A DNA stretch of 64,000 bases from Planctellipticum sp942493135. GTDB lineage: Bacteria; Planctomycetota; Planctomycetia; Planctomycetales; Planctomycetaceae. The DNA lies in assembly GCA_942493135.1 (NCBI GenBank), contig OW818684.1, forward strand, positions 1,550,001 to 1,614,000, written 5' to 3'. Position numbers and translations under genes: made by a program. The notes under the pieces are model-generated. The model had not been told where the DNA came from. It did no database searches and saw only the letters and a program-made list of their open reading frames with translations. Positions 27,071-37,117 of this stretch are shown piece after piece. Within the stretch, counting starts at the first letter, position 1. Every line of letters starts with the position of its first letter.

Positions 27071-27093
27071 GCGGATGGAAGGGTTCCATCCGC
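27071..27093. promoter_or_regulatory. strong hairpin upstream of lpxA
   Basis: Perfect 10-bp stem GCGGATGGAA / TTCCATCCGC with a GGG loop, 65 bases before the lpxA start. No U-tract. It may be in the lpxA leader or a repeat remnant. Confidence 0.35.
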
Positions 27094-27158
27094 AGGCCGC
27101 ATGATGTGAACCTCCCACGTCAGCGGGTTCGATGCCGGAATTCAGGGAAGAATGTGGC

Positions 27159-27989
27159 ATGCCGGTGCACCCGACCGCGGTCATCGATCCGCGGGCAGAA
27201 GTCGATCCTTCTGCCGAAATCGGCCCCTACGCTGTGATTGACGGCCCTGTACGAATTGGCGCCTCAGCCAACATCGGCCCTCATGTGCATCTCCTCGGCC
27301 GAACCTCGATCGGCCCCGGTTGCCGGCTCCACGCCGGAGTCATCGTCGGCGACCTGCCACAGGATCGGGCCTACAAGGGCAGCCCCACCGAGTGCCACAT
27401 CGGAGCGGAAACGATCCTGCGGGAATACGTCACCATCCATCGCGGGACGGCGGAAGGGACGGCGACCGTCGTCGGCGAACGCTGTTTCGTCATGGCGCAT
27501 GCCCATGTCGGTCACAATTGCCGCGTCGGCGACGACGTGATGCTCGTCAATGGCTCGCTGCTCGGCGGCTACGTCGAAGTCGGCCGACGAGCTGTCATCT
27601 CCGGGAACGCCGCGGTCCACCAGTTTGTGCGGGTGGGCGAACTGGCGATGATCGCCGGCCTGGCCAAAATTGTTCAGGACGTGCCCCCCTGCATGATGGT
27701 CGACGGCCCCGGCTGGTGCGTCGGCGTGAACACCATCGGCATGCGCCGGGCCGGAATGGATCCCGCGGAGCGCCGCGAGGTGAAGGCGATGTTCCGCCGG
27801 CTCTACTGCGTCCCGACGAGCCTGAGCGCTGCCGTGCAGGAGTTTGAATCGACCGTTCAGACCAATGCCGGCCGGACGATTTTGCACTTCTTGCAGCATC
27901 CGTCACGCCGCGGCATCGGAGCACACGGCGGCCCCCGCAAGGGGGCAAGCGATCTGCCGGATGGCGGCGAGCCAACGACTGTTGAGTAG
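27159..27989 (+). CDS. lpxA: acyl-ACP:UDP-GlcNAc O-acyltransferase LpxA
   Basis: First step of lipid A synthesis: transfer of a hydroxyacyl chain from acyl carrier protein to UDP-GlcNAc. The 276 residues contain the left-handed beta-helix hexapeptide repeats from the start (HPTAVIDPRAEVDPSAEIGP) through about 190, with the catalytic His in MAHAHVGHNCRVGDDV and the family block ISGNAAVHQFVRVGELAMI. The C-terminal helical domain has VKAMFRRLYC. Length is close to E. coli LpxA (262). ATG 27159 has AGGGAAG upstream; the ATG at 27132 does not. Other lpx genes are not adjacent. Confidence 0.93.
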   Translation: MPVHPTAVIDPRAEVDPSAEIGPYAVIDGPVRIGASANIGPHVHLLGRTSIGPGCRLHAGVIVGDLPQDRAYKGSPTECHIGAETILREYVTIHRGTAEGTATVVGERCFVMAHAHVGHNCRVGDDVMLVNGSLLGGYVEVGRRAVISGNAAVHQFVRVGELAMIAGLAKIVQDVPPCMMVDGPGWCVGVNTIGMRRAGMDPAERREVKAMFRRLYCVPTSLSAAVQEFESTVQTNAGRTILHFLQHPSRRGIGAHGGPRKGASDLPDGGEPTTVE

Positions 27990-28208
27990 TCCGCTGCTCA
28001 GGGAAACTACCGAATCGCAGCTCGCGCCCCGTCCGCGGAAGCGGCTCGTACCGTTCGTAAGGTTTGCCACAATTGCCGGAGGGTCAACGGCGGAGCAGTC
28101 CGCGCCGTCGGAAAACTCTCGCCAGATCGATCAAGCTCCGCGATCGACCAGGTCGATGGAAGGGTCGCTTGCTTCCCCAAAAACTTCCCTCCATCTCCGG
28201 AGTTCGAC

Positions 28209-28487
28209 ATGCAATCGGTCGCGGATTCACGCTCTCCCGCTTCCCCACAACTGCTCCAGAGACTCGACGAATCCCTCCGGCTCCTCTGTCGACGACTCGA
28301 ACAGAATTTCGAACAGCAGACGCGACTGGACCGGTTCGTCTCCCTGGCCCAGGACCGCTGGGAACTGCAGTCGCTGCAGTTCCACCTTCAGGTCCAGCAG
28401 ATCGAAGCGGCCATCAATACCTGGATGTCGGGCCCCCGCACGGCCCCGCGCCTCGCCGTGATCCCCGGCTCAACCGACTCCCGCTGA
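28209..28487 (+). CDS. small helical protein of unknown function
   Basis: A 92-residue frame with a GGAG site six bases before the ATG. The centre is a predicted coiled coil: LLQRLDESLRLLCRRLEQNF continuing through QDRWELQSLQFHLQVQQIEA, and the tail is short and polar. No family is recognised. It lies alone between lpxA and the convergent GroES-like gene. The heptad pattern and ribosome site argue that it is real. Confidence 0.5.
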   Translation: MQSVADSRSPASPQLLQRLDESLRLLCRRLEQNFEQQTRLDRFVSLAQDRWELQSLQFHLQVQQIEAAINTWMSGPRTAPRLAVIPGSTDSR

Positions 28488-28554
28488 GCCCGATCGGGAG
28501 CCGCCGCCCCGGGACAGTCGTATTCCGCGCGCCGATCGAATCGTCAGAACCGCT

Positions 28555-28953
28555 CTATTCTTCATCCTCGGATGGCGGTTCGACTTCGCTCTCTTTGCGG
28601 GACTTCCGGGGAGTTCGCGGTTCCGAACGTCGGAATACCGCTACGACGTCTTCAATCGGCACCACGAAGAGAAGATTGTCCGGCTCCAGGTCGACCGGGA
28701 TCGCGTTCTTCGGGTGGAACAGAATCTTGTCGTACTTCTTGACCGGGAAATCGAGATCCCGCTCGATCTGGACGCTGATTTCCACGACTCGGCCGGTAAT
28801 CGTCGGGATCTCGGCCTGATCCGGCAGGACGATCCCTCCCCGGGTCCGCTGACGACTCTCATCCTTGCGGATCAGGATCCGCTTCCCGAGAGGTTCCACA
28901 AATTCGGCCAAAGGGCTCGCTCCAGCAGGTCGATCGCGGTCGATCGGCGCCAT
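28555..28953 (-). CDS. atypical GroES-family co-chaperonin
   Basis: A 132-residue protein with a GroES (Cpn10) beta-barrel: FVEPLGKRILIRKDESRQRT with GGIVLPDQAE as the mobile loop region, TGRVVEISVQIERDL and YDKILFHPKNAIPVDL. True GroES is about 97 residues; this has about 20 extra at the N-terminus and an acidic/basic tail (RTPRKSRKESEVEPPSEDEE). The mobile loop IVL is kept. There is no groEL next to it. It is probably a divergent paralogue with a specialised role rather than the housekeeping co-chaperonin. ATG 28953 chosen over a TTG at 28965. Confidence 0.8.
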   Translation of the reverse strand: MAPIDRDRPAGASPLAEFVEPLGKRILIRKDESRQRTRGGIVLPDQAEIPTITGRVVEISVQIERDLDFPVKKYDKILFHPKNAIPVDLEPDNLLFVVPIEDVVAVFRRSEPRTPRKSRKESEVEPPSEDEE

Positions 28954-29192
28954 GAGGGTTATCAATCCAGGGGATCGCGGCCGCGGGAAGGAGCCCGACG
29001 GCGTCTCGCTACAGTCTGCGCTTCATCGTATTTTAGCGCGAACTCCAGGAAGGTCCAGCGGAGGCGACGCGACCGTCCACCGATTCGAACCGACAAGATT
29101 CCGAACGCAATCGCGGTTGCTTATGCACCGCAATTTCGGCGATGATCCCCACGGAAAGAGTCTCCTTTCGAAAACCTTGCCGAGGACTCGAC

Positions 29193-29945
29193 GTGTCCCA
29201 CGACGCCTGCCAGTCGCAGTACGACTCCGAGGGCTATGTTGTCATCCGCGAGTTTCTGCCGGAAGCCGACCTGGCCCTGCTGCAACAGAACCTGGATCGA
29301 TACATCCGGCATGTCGTCCCCGACCTGGCGGATGCGGACGCCTTCTACGACGACCGCAGCCGGCCGGAAACTCTCAAGCAGCTACAGCACATGGAGCAGG
29401 ATCCGTTTTTTGCCGACTACGCCAATCATCGGGTCTGGAAGTCGGTCGCCGAGCGCCTGCTCGGCGAAGAAGCCCGCGGCCAGGGAACGGAGTGGTTCAA
29501 CAAACCGCCGGGAACGAACCACGCCACGCCCCCCCACCAGGACAATTATTACTTCTGCCTGACGCCGCCCCAGGTGCTGACCATATGGCTGGCTCTCGAC
29601 TCCGTCGACGAAGAAAACGGCTGCCTGCGGTATGTCCCCGGGTCGCACCGCCGGGGCGTTCGACCGCACGGACGGACGCAAACGCTCGGGTTCTCGCAGG
29701 GGATCACCGATTACGGTCCCGAGGACTATGCGCACGAGGTTCCGATTCTCCTGGAGCCAGGAGACGCCGTGATCCACCACGGCAATACGATTCATCGGGC
29801 CGACGCCAATCGGTCGCCGGTGAGGAACCGGCGGAGTTTCGCGATCGTCTTCCGTGGCGTCAGTAGCCGGCGGGACGAGGTGGCCTACAGCCGCTATCGG
29901 GAGGCCGCTCAAGTTCAGCACGCGGCGCTCGGATTGAAGACGTAG
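29193..29945 (+). CDS. phytanoyl-CoA dioxygenase (PhyH) family oxygenase
   Basis: A non-haem iron(II), 2-oxoglutarate-dependent oxygenase of about 250 residues. The metal triad is visible: HxD in TPPHQDNYYF and the distal His in DAVIHHGNTIHRADANRS, with Arg nearby to bind 2-oxoglutarate; YDSEGYVVIREFLPEADLA at the N-terminus and GCLRYVPGSHRRGVRPH are typical. GTG 29193 has GAGGA six bases upstream; ATG 29142 would add 17 residues. It is followed by an aminotransferase and an amidohydrolase in the same direction, suggesting a shared small-molecule pathway, substrate unknown. Confidence 0.88.
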   Translation: MSHDACQSQYDSEGYVVIREFLPEADLALLQQNLDRYIRHVVPDLADADAFYDDRSRPETLKQLQHMEQDPFFADYANHRVWKSVAERLLGEEARGQGTEWFNKPPGTNHATPPHQDNYYFCLTPPQVLTIWLALDSVDEENGCLRYVPGSHRRGVRPHGRTQTLGFSQGITDYGPEDYAHEVPILLEPGDAVIHHGNTIHRADANRSPVRNRRSFAIVFRGVSSRRDEVAYSRYREAAQVQHAALGLKT

Positions 29946-30159
29946 GCGCTGGAACATCCAATCGCAGGGGCCGGAGACGCAGCGAGAAGTAATGTCGAAT
30001 GTCGAAAGGACGCCGAGTGCATAGAGCCATGTGCCAAGAGACCGAGAGAGAACTTGTGCCATCGCTGTCGAAACAGTCCACTGACTACTGACCACTGACA
30101 AAACTCCGGCGATTCGCGACTCCCTGCACCCTCCATTCGCCCCTCGGAAAGCTCTGCCC

Positions 30160-31506
<1,347 letters not shown>

Positions 31507-31609
31507 CCGCCGATGAGATCGCGGGCTCAGAACGAGAGTCCGTGTGCCACTGCCGGTGGGAAGCCCCGGAAACCTGACGCGTTCGACAAGAAGGAATGGA
31601 GGCCGAGTC

Positions 31610-32605
31610 ATGCGCGACTGGGAATTCACCGACGCCGATCGCGAGCTGTTTGCCCGCGAGCTCGACAGCTTCGTTCCCGACCGGATCTTCGACGCCCACT
31701 CCCACTGGTACGCGGTCGAGCACTTTCCGGCGGATTCCGTTCCCGATCTCGTCCGCAGCGGACCGGCCTGGGCCGGGGCCGTCGAGTTTCAGCGCTGTAT
31801 CGACGAACTAACACCAGGCCGAGCGACGGAGGGACTCTTCTTCCCCTACCCCTTCGTCGGCGTCGATGTGGTGGCCGCAAACCAGTTCCTCGCCGATGAA
31901 CTGCAGAAGCAACCCGGCTCGCGCGGCCAGATGCTGGTCCTGCCAACCGACGACCCCGAGTTCATTCGCGAGACCGTCCGTCGGCACGGCTTCGTCGGCC
32001 TGAAGTGCTACCACATCTATTCTCCGACAAGGCCGACGTTTCAATCGATCATCGAGGATTATCTGCCCGAACCGCAGGTGCAGGTCGCCCACGAAGAAGG
32101 ACTCTCGATCACGCTGCACATGGTGTTGTCGCGGGCGCTGGCGGACGAGCGGAACCAGGCCACAATCCAGCGATACTGCCGGACGTATCCCAACCTGCGG
32201 CTGATCCTCGCCCACTCCGCCCGCGGGTTTAACCCGCATCACACGCTGCTGGGGATCGACTCTCTTCGGGGGCTGGACAACGTCTGGTTCGACTCCTCCG
32301 CCGTCACCGATTCCGGCGCTCACGAGGCGATCATCCGCACGCTGGGTCACGAACGGCTTCTTTATGGATCCGACTTTCCGGTCTCGCATCTTCGCGGGCG
32401 ATGCGTGGCGCTGGGCGACACCTTCTTCTGGATTTCCGCCGAGAATACGCAGCTCTCGGTGCCGTACGCCGATCTGCAACTCAGCCTGGTCGGGCACGAG
32501 GCCCTGCGGACGTTGAAAGTCGCCGCAATGGCGACAGGACTGAGCGATGCTCAGGTCGAGGACGTCTTCAGCAACAACGCGAGGAAGCTGTTTGGCTTGA
32601 CCTGA
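31610..32605 (+). CDS. amidohydrolase family protein
   Basis: A 331-residue metal-dependent hydrolase of the amidohydrolase_2 type. The first metal motif is FDAHSHWYAVEHF (His-x-His) near residue 27, then GLKCYHIYSPTRP near 127 with a Lys that could be a metal ligand, ITLHMVLSRAL near 165, LILAHSARGF near 200, and LLYGSDFPVSHLRG with the catalytic Asp near 250. ATG 31610 has GGAGG eight bases upstream. It is 103 bases after the aminotransferase. Decarboxylase or hydrolase activity is possible in this group; substrate is unknown. Confidence 0.85.
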   Translation: MRDWEFTDADRELFARELDSFVPDRIFDAHSHWYAVEHFPADSVPDLVRSGPAWAGAVEFQRCIDELTPGRATEGLFFPYPFVGVDVVAANQFLADELQKQPGSRGQMLVLPTDDPEFIRETVRRHGFVGLKCYHIYSPTRPTFQSIIEDYLPEPQVQVAHEEGLSITLHMVLSRALADERNQATIQRYCRTYPNLRLILAHSARGFNPHHTLLGIDSLRGLDNVWFDSSAVTDSGAHEAIIRTLGHERLLYGSDFPVSHLRGRCVALGDTFFWISAENTQLSVPYADLQLSLVGHEALRTLKVAAMATGLSDAQVEDVFSNNARKLFGLT

Positions 32606-32611
32606 ATCCGG

Positions 32612-32745
32612 GGTGGTCCCGCTGCAGGCGGGATCGCACAGCGACAAGAGGCCGCAGTTTGAGCCACGAGGTGGTGGATGGCATCCGGGCCGATGAAAGT
32701 CCAACTGCGGCCTCTTGCGGCAATGCCGCCCGGCCTTCAGCCGGG
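32612..32745. terminator. structured region between convergent genes, likely bidirectional terminator
   Basis: Contains TCCCGC/GCGGGA near 32617-32633, a perfect 15-bp inverted repeat (CAAGAGGCCGCAGTT at 32645-32659 with its complement at 32703-32717) and a 7-bp hairpin GCCCGGC CTTCA GCCGGGC near 32727-32745. It separates the converging amidohydrolase and GNAT genes. No long U-tract is seen. Confidence 0.45.
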
Positions 32746-32773
32746 CCACCCGCCACGAGACCGCTGCCGCCGA

Positions 32774-33613
32774 TCAGTCCTTGAAGATCCACCACGCCGA
32801 ATCGCAGACCTTCCGATAGCCGATCTTTGCATAGACGGCATTGGAGATCGGATTCGACGCGTCCGTGTAGAGACAGCAGAACTGCCGCCCCGCATGCAAC
32901 TGTCGCCCTGTCACCTCGGCCACGCAGGAGGTTGCAAAGCCCCGTCCGCGTTGCTCCGATGGCGTATACACGAAGTTCACCGTGATGCTCGACCGGGTCG
33001 GCCGACCGATCGAAGCGTTTGATACGGCGATCCCGGCGACCTCCCAGATGAAAGACCTCCCCTTCTCAATTCGTCGTCGGACGCCCGGTTCCAGATCGTG
33101 CTTCGCCTCCTCGCCGTGTACCTCGCATTCAAAGGCCTTGGCCCATTCCGTGAGCAAAGGAATATCAGCCGCCTCCGCCGCGCGGAAAACTCCAGGCGAC
33201 CGGTGTCTCCAGGCCACATTGCGACAGGACTGCAGGCACTGGCTCATCCGTAAGACAGCGGTCCTTCCCGAGGTGTTCGCCCAGCCCTTCGCGAACGCTG
33301 CTGCGGCTTCGGCCGATCCGACGACGCCCGGTAACTCGATTCCCTGCTCTCCCAATGACTCGATCAGCCGATGGACGGCCTCGTCAGGCATCCGACTGAT
33401 AATCATGTTGTTCGGAGTCACCAGCGCGGCGCCGACCGGCTGCCCCCGATCGTGCATCGACCACGCTCCGAGCCCCTCGGGAATCGGATCAGGACCCGCG
33501 AGATACTCCCCGGCCAGTCCCAGCAGGAGACTGTGCTCCGCCTCATGCTGATAGAGCAGCTCGGAGACCTCCTCCAGCCAACGGTCCAGTCCGGAATGCC
33601 TCACGACGTTCAT
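32774..33613 (-). CDS. GNAT family N-acetyltransferase
   Basis: A 279-residue protein with a C-terminal GNAT domain. The acetyl-CoA-binding motif A region reads VNFVYTPSEQRGRGFATSCV (RGRGFA is the Q/R-x-x-G-x-G/A loop), and motif B includes CLYTDASNPISNAVYAKIGY. The N-terminal 130 residues are a divergent second GNAT-like half, so it resembles the tandem YjjM-type acetyltransferases. ATG 33613 with a GGAGG site was chosen over the frame from 33682. Substrate unknown. It converges on the amidohydrolase gene. Confidence 0.85.
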   Translation of the reverse strand: MNVVRHSGLDRWLEEVSELLYQHEAEHSLLLGLAGEYLAGPDPIPEGLGAWSMHDRGQPVGAALVTPNNMIISRMPDEAVHRLIESLGEQGIELPGVVGSAEAAAAFAKGWANTSGRTAVLRMSQCLQSCRNVAWRHRSPGVFRAAEAADIPLLTEWAKAFECEVHGEEAKHDLEPGVRRRIEKGRSFIWEVAGIAVSNASIGRPTRSSITVNFVYTPSEQRGRGFATSCVAEVTGRQLHAGRQFCCLYTDASNPISNAVYAKIGYRKVCDSAWWIFKD

Positions 33614-33876
33614 ACTCTGCCTCCGCGGCGTGGCGACACTGCCGGCCAAACCCTTTCGATCCCCAGTCACCTGAGACGTCATGCAGTGACAGGCGAGACC
33701 GGAACAGGTTCGGTTCGGACTGGACTTTCCTGAGGTAGCAGGTCCTGACGCGCGACCTCGCTCCGTACATGGGGCGATCCAGTCAAAGTTTCGCCAGCCT
33801 CTTTCACGTCGACCGATCAGCCCCTAGTCTGGACAGCTCATCCTCAGGTTCCGTCCTCGTCATGGAGTACGACGCT

Positions 33877-35466
33877 ATGACCAATCCCGCCTTATCCCGC
33901 CGCGCATGGCTCCAGTCCACCGCAGCACTCGGTGCCGCCGCGGCCGTCGCGAGCCCCCGGACAACCTCCGCCGCCGAACCGAACAATTCCGCCCCGGTCG
34001 CCATCGGCTCCCGTCGCGAACTGTTCGTCGACAATCTGCTGATCGACCGCATGACCGGCGGCGCCCGGCAGCGGCTGCATCAGCCGCAGCCGCGGGAGAT
34101 CGTGCTGGAACACGACGCCCCCTGGGAAGGGACCGGGAGCGGCTATCACAGCCTGTTCCAGGACGGGCCGCTCTACCGGATGTACTACAAGGCCTGGCAC
34201 CTCGCAGTGTCGCAGGGGAAGGTCAACACCGGCACGCATCCCCTCTACTGCTGCTATGCCGAGAGCGACGATGGCATCAATTGGCGCAAGCCCGACCTCG
34301 GCCTGCACGAGTTCCGCGGCTCAAGAGCCAATAACATCGTCATCACCAGCGAACATGTCGGGAACGTGAATCCCGACGCCGGCCACCCGGCCATCTTCAT
34401 GGACGAGAATCCCGCGGCCCCGCCCGAGGCCCGCTACAAGGCGATTCTGCGGTCCAACAGCCCCAAAGGGCTGCTGCCGTTTCGGTCCCCCGACGGGTTG
34501 CACTGGTCGCCGATGAGCGACGCTCCCGTAATCACCGACGGCGCCTTCGACTCCCAGAATCTGGCGTTCTTCGATCCGGAACGGAACGAGTACCGGGCCT
34601 ACTGGCGGTATTTCACTGCGGGTACGACTGACGAGAAAAACTGGAATCCCTCCGGGCTGCGGGCCATCCGCACGGCCCGCTCGAAAGACTTTCTGCACTG
34701 GACCGATCAGGCGGACCTGATCTATGTCGATTCGCCCCCCGAGCAGATCTACACCAACCAGATCAAGCCGTATCACCGCGCACCGCACCTGCTGATCGGC
34801 TTCCCGACCCGCTACGTCGACCGCGGCTGGTCCGACTCCATGCGGGCCCTGCCCGAACTCGAACACCGCGAACTTCGAGCTTCGTCGACCATGCGCTACG
34901 GCACCGCCGTCACTGAAGGACTGTTCATGGCCAGCCGGGACGGCGTGCAGTTCCAGCGCTGGAACGAGGCATTTTTGCCTCCCGGCATCGAACGCGAGGG
35001 GACCTGGAACTACGGGCACCAGTACATCGCCTGGCATCCCGTCGAAACAAAGTCGGCCCTGCCGGGAGCGCCGAACGAACTGTCGCTCTACGCCACCGAA
35101 AGTTACTGGACCGGCAACAGCAGCGCGCTGCGACGATACACGTTGCGGCTCGACGGCTTCGTCTCCATCGAGGCGCCGCTGACGGGGGGCGAACTGGTGA
35201 CGCGGCCGCTGACCTTTGCCGGGAAGCAGCTCACCCTCAACTTCGCATCCTCCGCCGCAGGAGGACTGCAGATCGAACTGCAGGATGCCGCCGGTCAACC
35301 CCTGCCAGGCTTCACCCTCGACGAGTGCCCGCCGATGTTCGGCGACACATTGAACCGGACGGTGACGTGGAAAAACGGCGGAGACGTCAGCGCGCTCGCC
35401 GGGCAGCCGATCCGGCTGCGATTCCTGTTGAAGGACGCGAACTTGTTTGCCATGCAGTTTGTGTGA
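33877..35466 (+). CDS. Tat-exported beta-propeller-like protein (GH32/43-like)
   Basis: A 529-residue exported protein. The leader has a twin-arginine motif (LSRRAWLQSTAALGAAAAV) and an Ala-rich cleavage region near SAAEPN. The body has bladed repeats typical of five-bladed propeller glycoside-hydrolase-like proteins of planctomycetes: YHSLFQDGPLYRMYYKAWH, CYAESDDGINWRKPDLGLHE, RSPDGLHWSPMSDAP, FMASRDGVQFQRWNEAF. A C-terminal beta domain (ITLNFASSAAGGLQIEL-like) follows. It probably acts on or binds a polysaccharide; no catalytic residues can be named. ATG 33877 has GGAG eight bases upstream; an ATG at 33862 is possible. Confidence 0.8.
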   Translation: MTNPALSRRAWLQSTAALGAAAAVASPRTTSAAEPNNSAPVAIGSRRELFVDNLLIDRMTGGARQRLHQPQPREIVLEHDAPWEGTGSGYHSLFQDGPLYRMYYKAWHLAVSQGKVNTGTHPLYCCYAESDDGINWRKPDLGLHEFRGSRANNIVITSEHVGNVNPDAGHPAIFMDENPAAPPEARYKAILRSNSPKGLLPFRSPDGLHWSPMSDAPVITDGAFDSQNLAFFDPERNEYRAYWRYFTAGTTDEKNWNPSGLRAIRTARSKDFLHWTDQADLIYVDSPPEQIYTNQIKPYHRAPHLLIGFPTRYVDRGWSDSMRALPELEHRELRASSTMRYGTAVTEGLFMASRDGVQFQRWNEAFLPPGIEREGTWNYGHQYIAWHPVETKSALPGAPNELSLYATESYWTGNSSALRRYTLRLDGFVSIEAPLTGGELVTRPLTFAGKQLTLNFASSAAGGLQIELQDAAGQPLPGFTLDECPPMFGDTLNRTVTWKNGGDVSALAGQPIRLRFLLKDANLFAMQFV

Positions 35467-35480
35467 GTTGAGGAATTGCA

Positions 35481-35502
35481 GACGGACTGAAGGTTGTCCG
35501 TC
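35481..35502 (+). terminator. hairpin after the propeller-like gene
   Basis: 7-bp stem GACGGAC / GTCCGTC with loop TGAAGGTT, 14 bases after the stop. No U-tract, so termination is uncertain. Confidence 0.35.
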
Positions 35503-35608
35503 CTGCGGTCAGGCGACGAATCGCCCCGCATCGGGTGTCACATCAACTCCCGCTGTTGTATCATCGACATCGTCAGGAATCCGGTTCCCGATTGAAAAGG
35601 TATGCCGC

Positions 35609-37096
35609 ATGCCACGTCTCTGGATGACCGTTGCCCTGGCGGTCTGTTGCACGACGGCCTCTCTCCAAGCCGACGACTGGCCTCAGTTCCGCGGCCCCAA
35701 CAGCAGCGGGATCTCCACCTCCGAGAAGTCGCCCCCCGTCGAATTCGGACTGGAGAAGAACCTGGCCTGGTCGGCGGAAATCGGCGACGGCATCGGCTGC
35801 CCCATTGTCGCCGCCGGACGGGTGTTTGTCTCGGCGATGGTCAACCCGGAGACGGTCGGGCTGTTCGCCTACGATGCGAAATCGGGTGAGAAGATCTGGG
35901 AGCGGACCTGGCCGGCCGGAGACCTGGCCGAGATTCACCTGACCAACAGCCACGCCTCGACGACCCCCGCCGCCGACGCCGAGCGCGTCTACTTCTACTT
36001 CAGCACGCTGGGCCTGCTGACCGTCGATGCAAAGACAGGGAAGGACGTCTGGCGGCAGGAGCTGCCAGTGCCGTTCTTCGTTTTCAAGTGGGGTCCAGGG
36101 ATGTCCCCGATCCTCTACAAGGACCTGGTCATCTTCCTGCAGGACGACGACCTCAACCCGGCGATCCATGCCTTCGACAAGCGGACCGGCGAGCTGAAGT
36201 GGAAAGAAGACCGCTCGGAGATGGCGGTCAACTACTCCCATCCCGTCATCTGCCCGACGGACTCCGGCGACGAGCTGATCGTGGCCGGCACCGGTCTGCT
36301 GATCGGCTACGAACCCCTCACCGGCAAACGCCTCTGGCACGCCCGGACGCTGCTGCGGAATATCAAGACGACTCCCGTCGCGCAGGACGGCGTCATCTAC
36401 ATCTCGCAGCAGAGCGGCGGCATCGCGAATCAGTGGCTCGCGTCCGTCGATCGGGTCGAGACCGGCAACAGCGACGGTAAGCTCTCCAAAGACGAGATTC
36501 AGGCCTTCGTCGGCAAGCGGCCAATCCCCGATGCCTTCTTCAAACGGACGTTCGACCGCGGCGACAAAAACGGCGACGGCCAGCTCGAAGGGGAAGAGCT
36601 CGATCAGGCCTTTCTCTTCCCCGGCAATTTTGCCGGCGCCCGCTATGACGCCGAGACCGCCGCGGACGAACAGATCCTCGCCGTCCGGGGCGGCGGGCGC
36701 GGCGACGTCTCCGCAACGCACATCCTCTGGAAACATCCGACGAAGTACACGGACCATATCGTCTCGCCCCTCGTGGCCGACGGTCGCATGCTGCTGATCA
36801 AATGCGGCGGCATCGTCACGTGCTTCGATGCCTCCTCAGGCGACAGCCTCTTCGGCCCGGGCCGGCTCGGAAGCGAAGGCAACTACTTCGCCTCGCCGAT
36901 CTATTCTCAGGGGAAGATCTACATTGGCGGCGAGAACGGTCAGGTCGTCGTCCTCGAAAGCAGCCCGAAGCTGAACGTGCTGGCGGTCAACGATCTGGAG
37001 GACCCGGTGATCGGCACCCCCGCGATCGCCGACGGCAGGTTGTTCGTCCGCACGCGGACGAAGCTGATGGCGTTTGCGGAGGCCCCGGCCAAATAG
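35609..37096 (+). CDS. PQQ-like beta-propeller protein with EF-hand insert
   Basis: A 495-residue secreted protein. A signal peptide (MPRLWMTVALAVCCTTASLQ) precedes the family start DDWPQFRGPNSSGIS, common in planctomycete outer-membrane-protein-assembly-like propellers. Repeats such as GLFAYDAKSGEKIWERTW and LLTVDAKTGKDVWRQELPV are PQQ-type blades. Near residues 285-325 two EF-hand calcium loops are inserted, NSDGKLSKDEIQ and DKNGDGQLEGEE. The propeller then resumes (SPLVADGRMLLIKCGGIVTC). Function unknown; calcium binding is likely. AAAAGG lies upstream of the ATG. Confidence 0.88.
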   Translation: MPRLWMTVALAVCCTTASLQADDWPQFRGPNSSGISTSEKSPPVEFGLEKNLAWSAEIGDGIGCPIVAAGRVFVSAMVNPETVGLFAYDAKSGEKIWERTWPAGDLAEIHLTNSHASTTPAADAERVYFYFSTLGLLTVDAKTGKDVWRQELPVPFFVFKWGPGMSPILYKDLVIFLQDDDLNPAIHAFDKRTGELKWKEDRSEMAVNYSHPVICPTDSGDELIVAGTGLLIGYEPLTGKRLWHARTLLRNIKTTPVAQDGVIYISQQSGGIANQWLASVDRVETGNSDGKLSKDEIQAFVGKRPIPDAFFKRTFDRGDKNGDGQLEGEELDQAFLFPGNFAGARYDAETAADEQILAVRGGGRGDVSATHILWKHPTKYTDHIVSPLVADGRMLLIKCGGIVTCFDASSGDSLFGPGRLGSEGNYFASPIYSQGKIYIGGENGQVVVLESSPKLNVLAVNDLEDPVIGTPAIADGRLFVRTRTKLMAFAEAPAK

Positions 37097-37117
37097 TCGC
37101 CCGTTCGACGAATCCGG

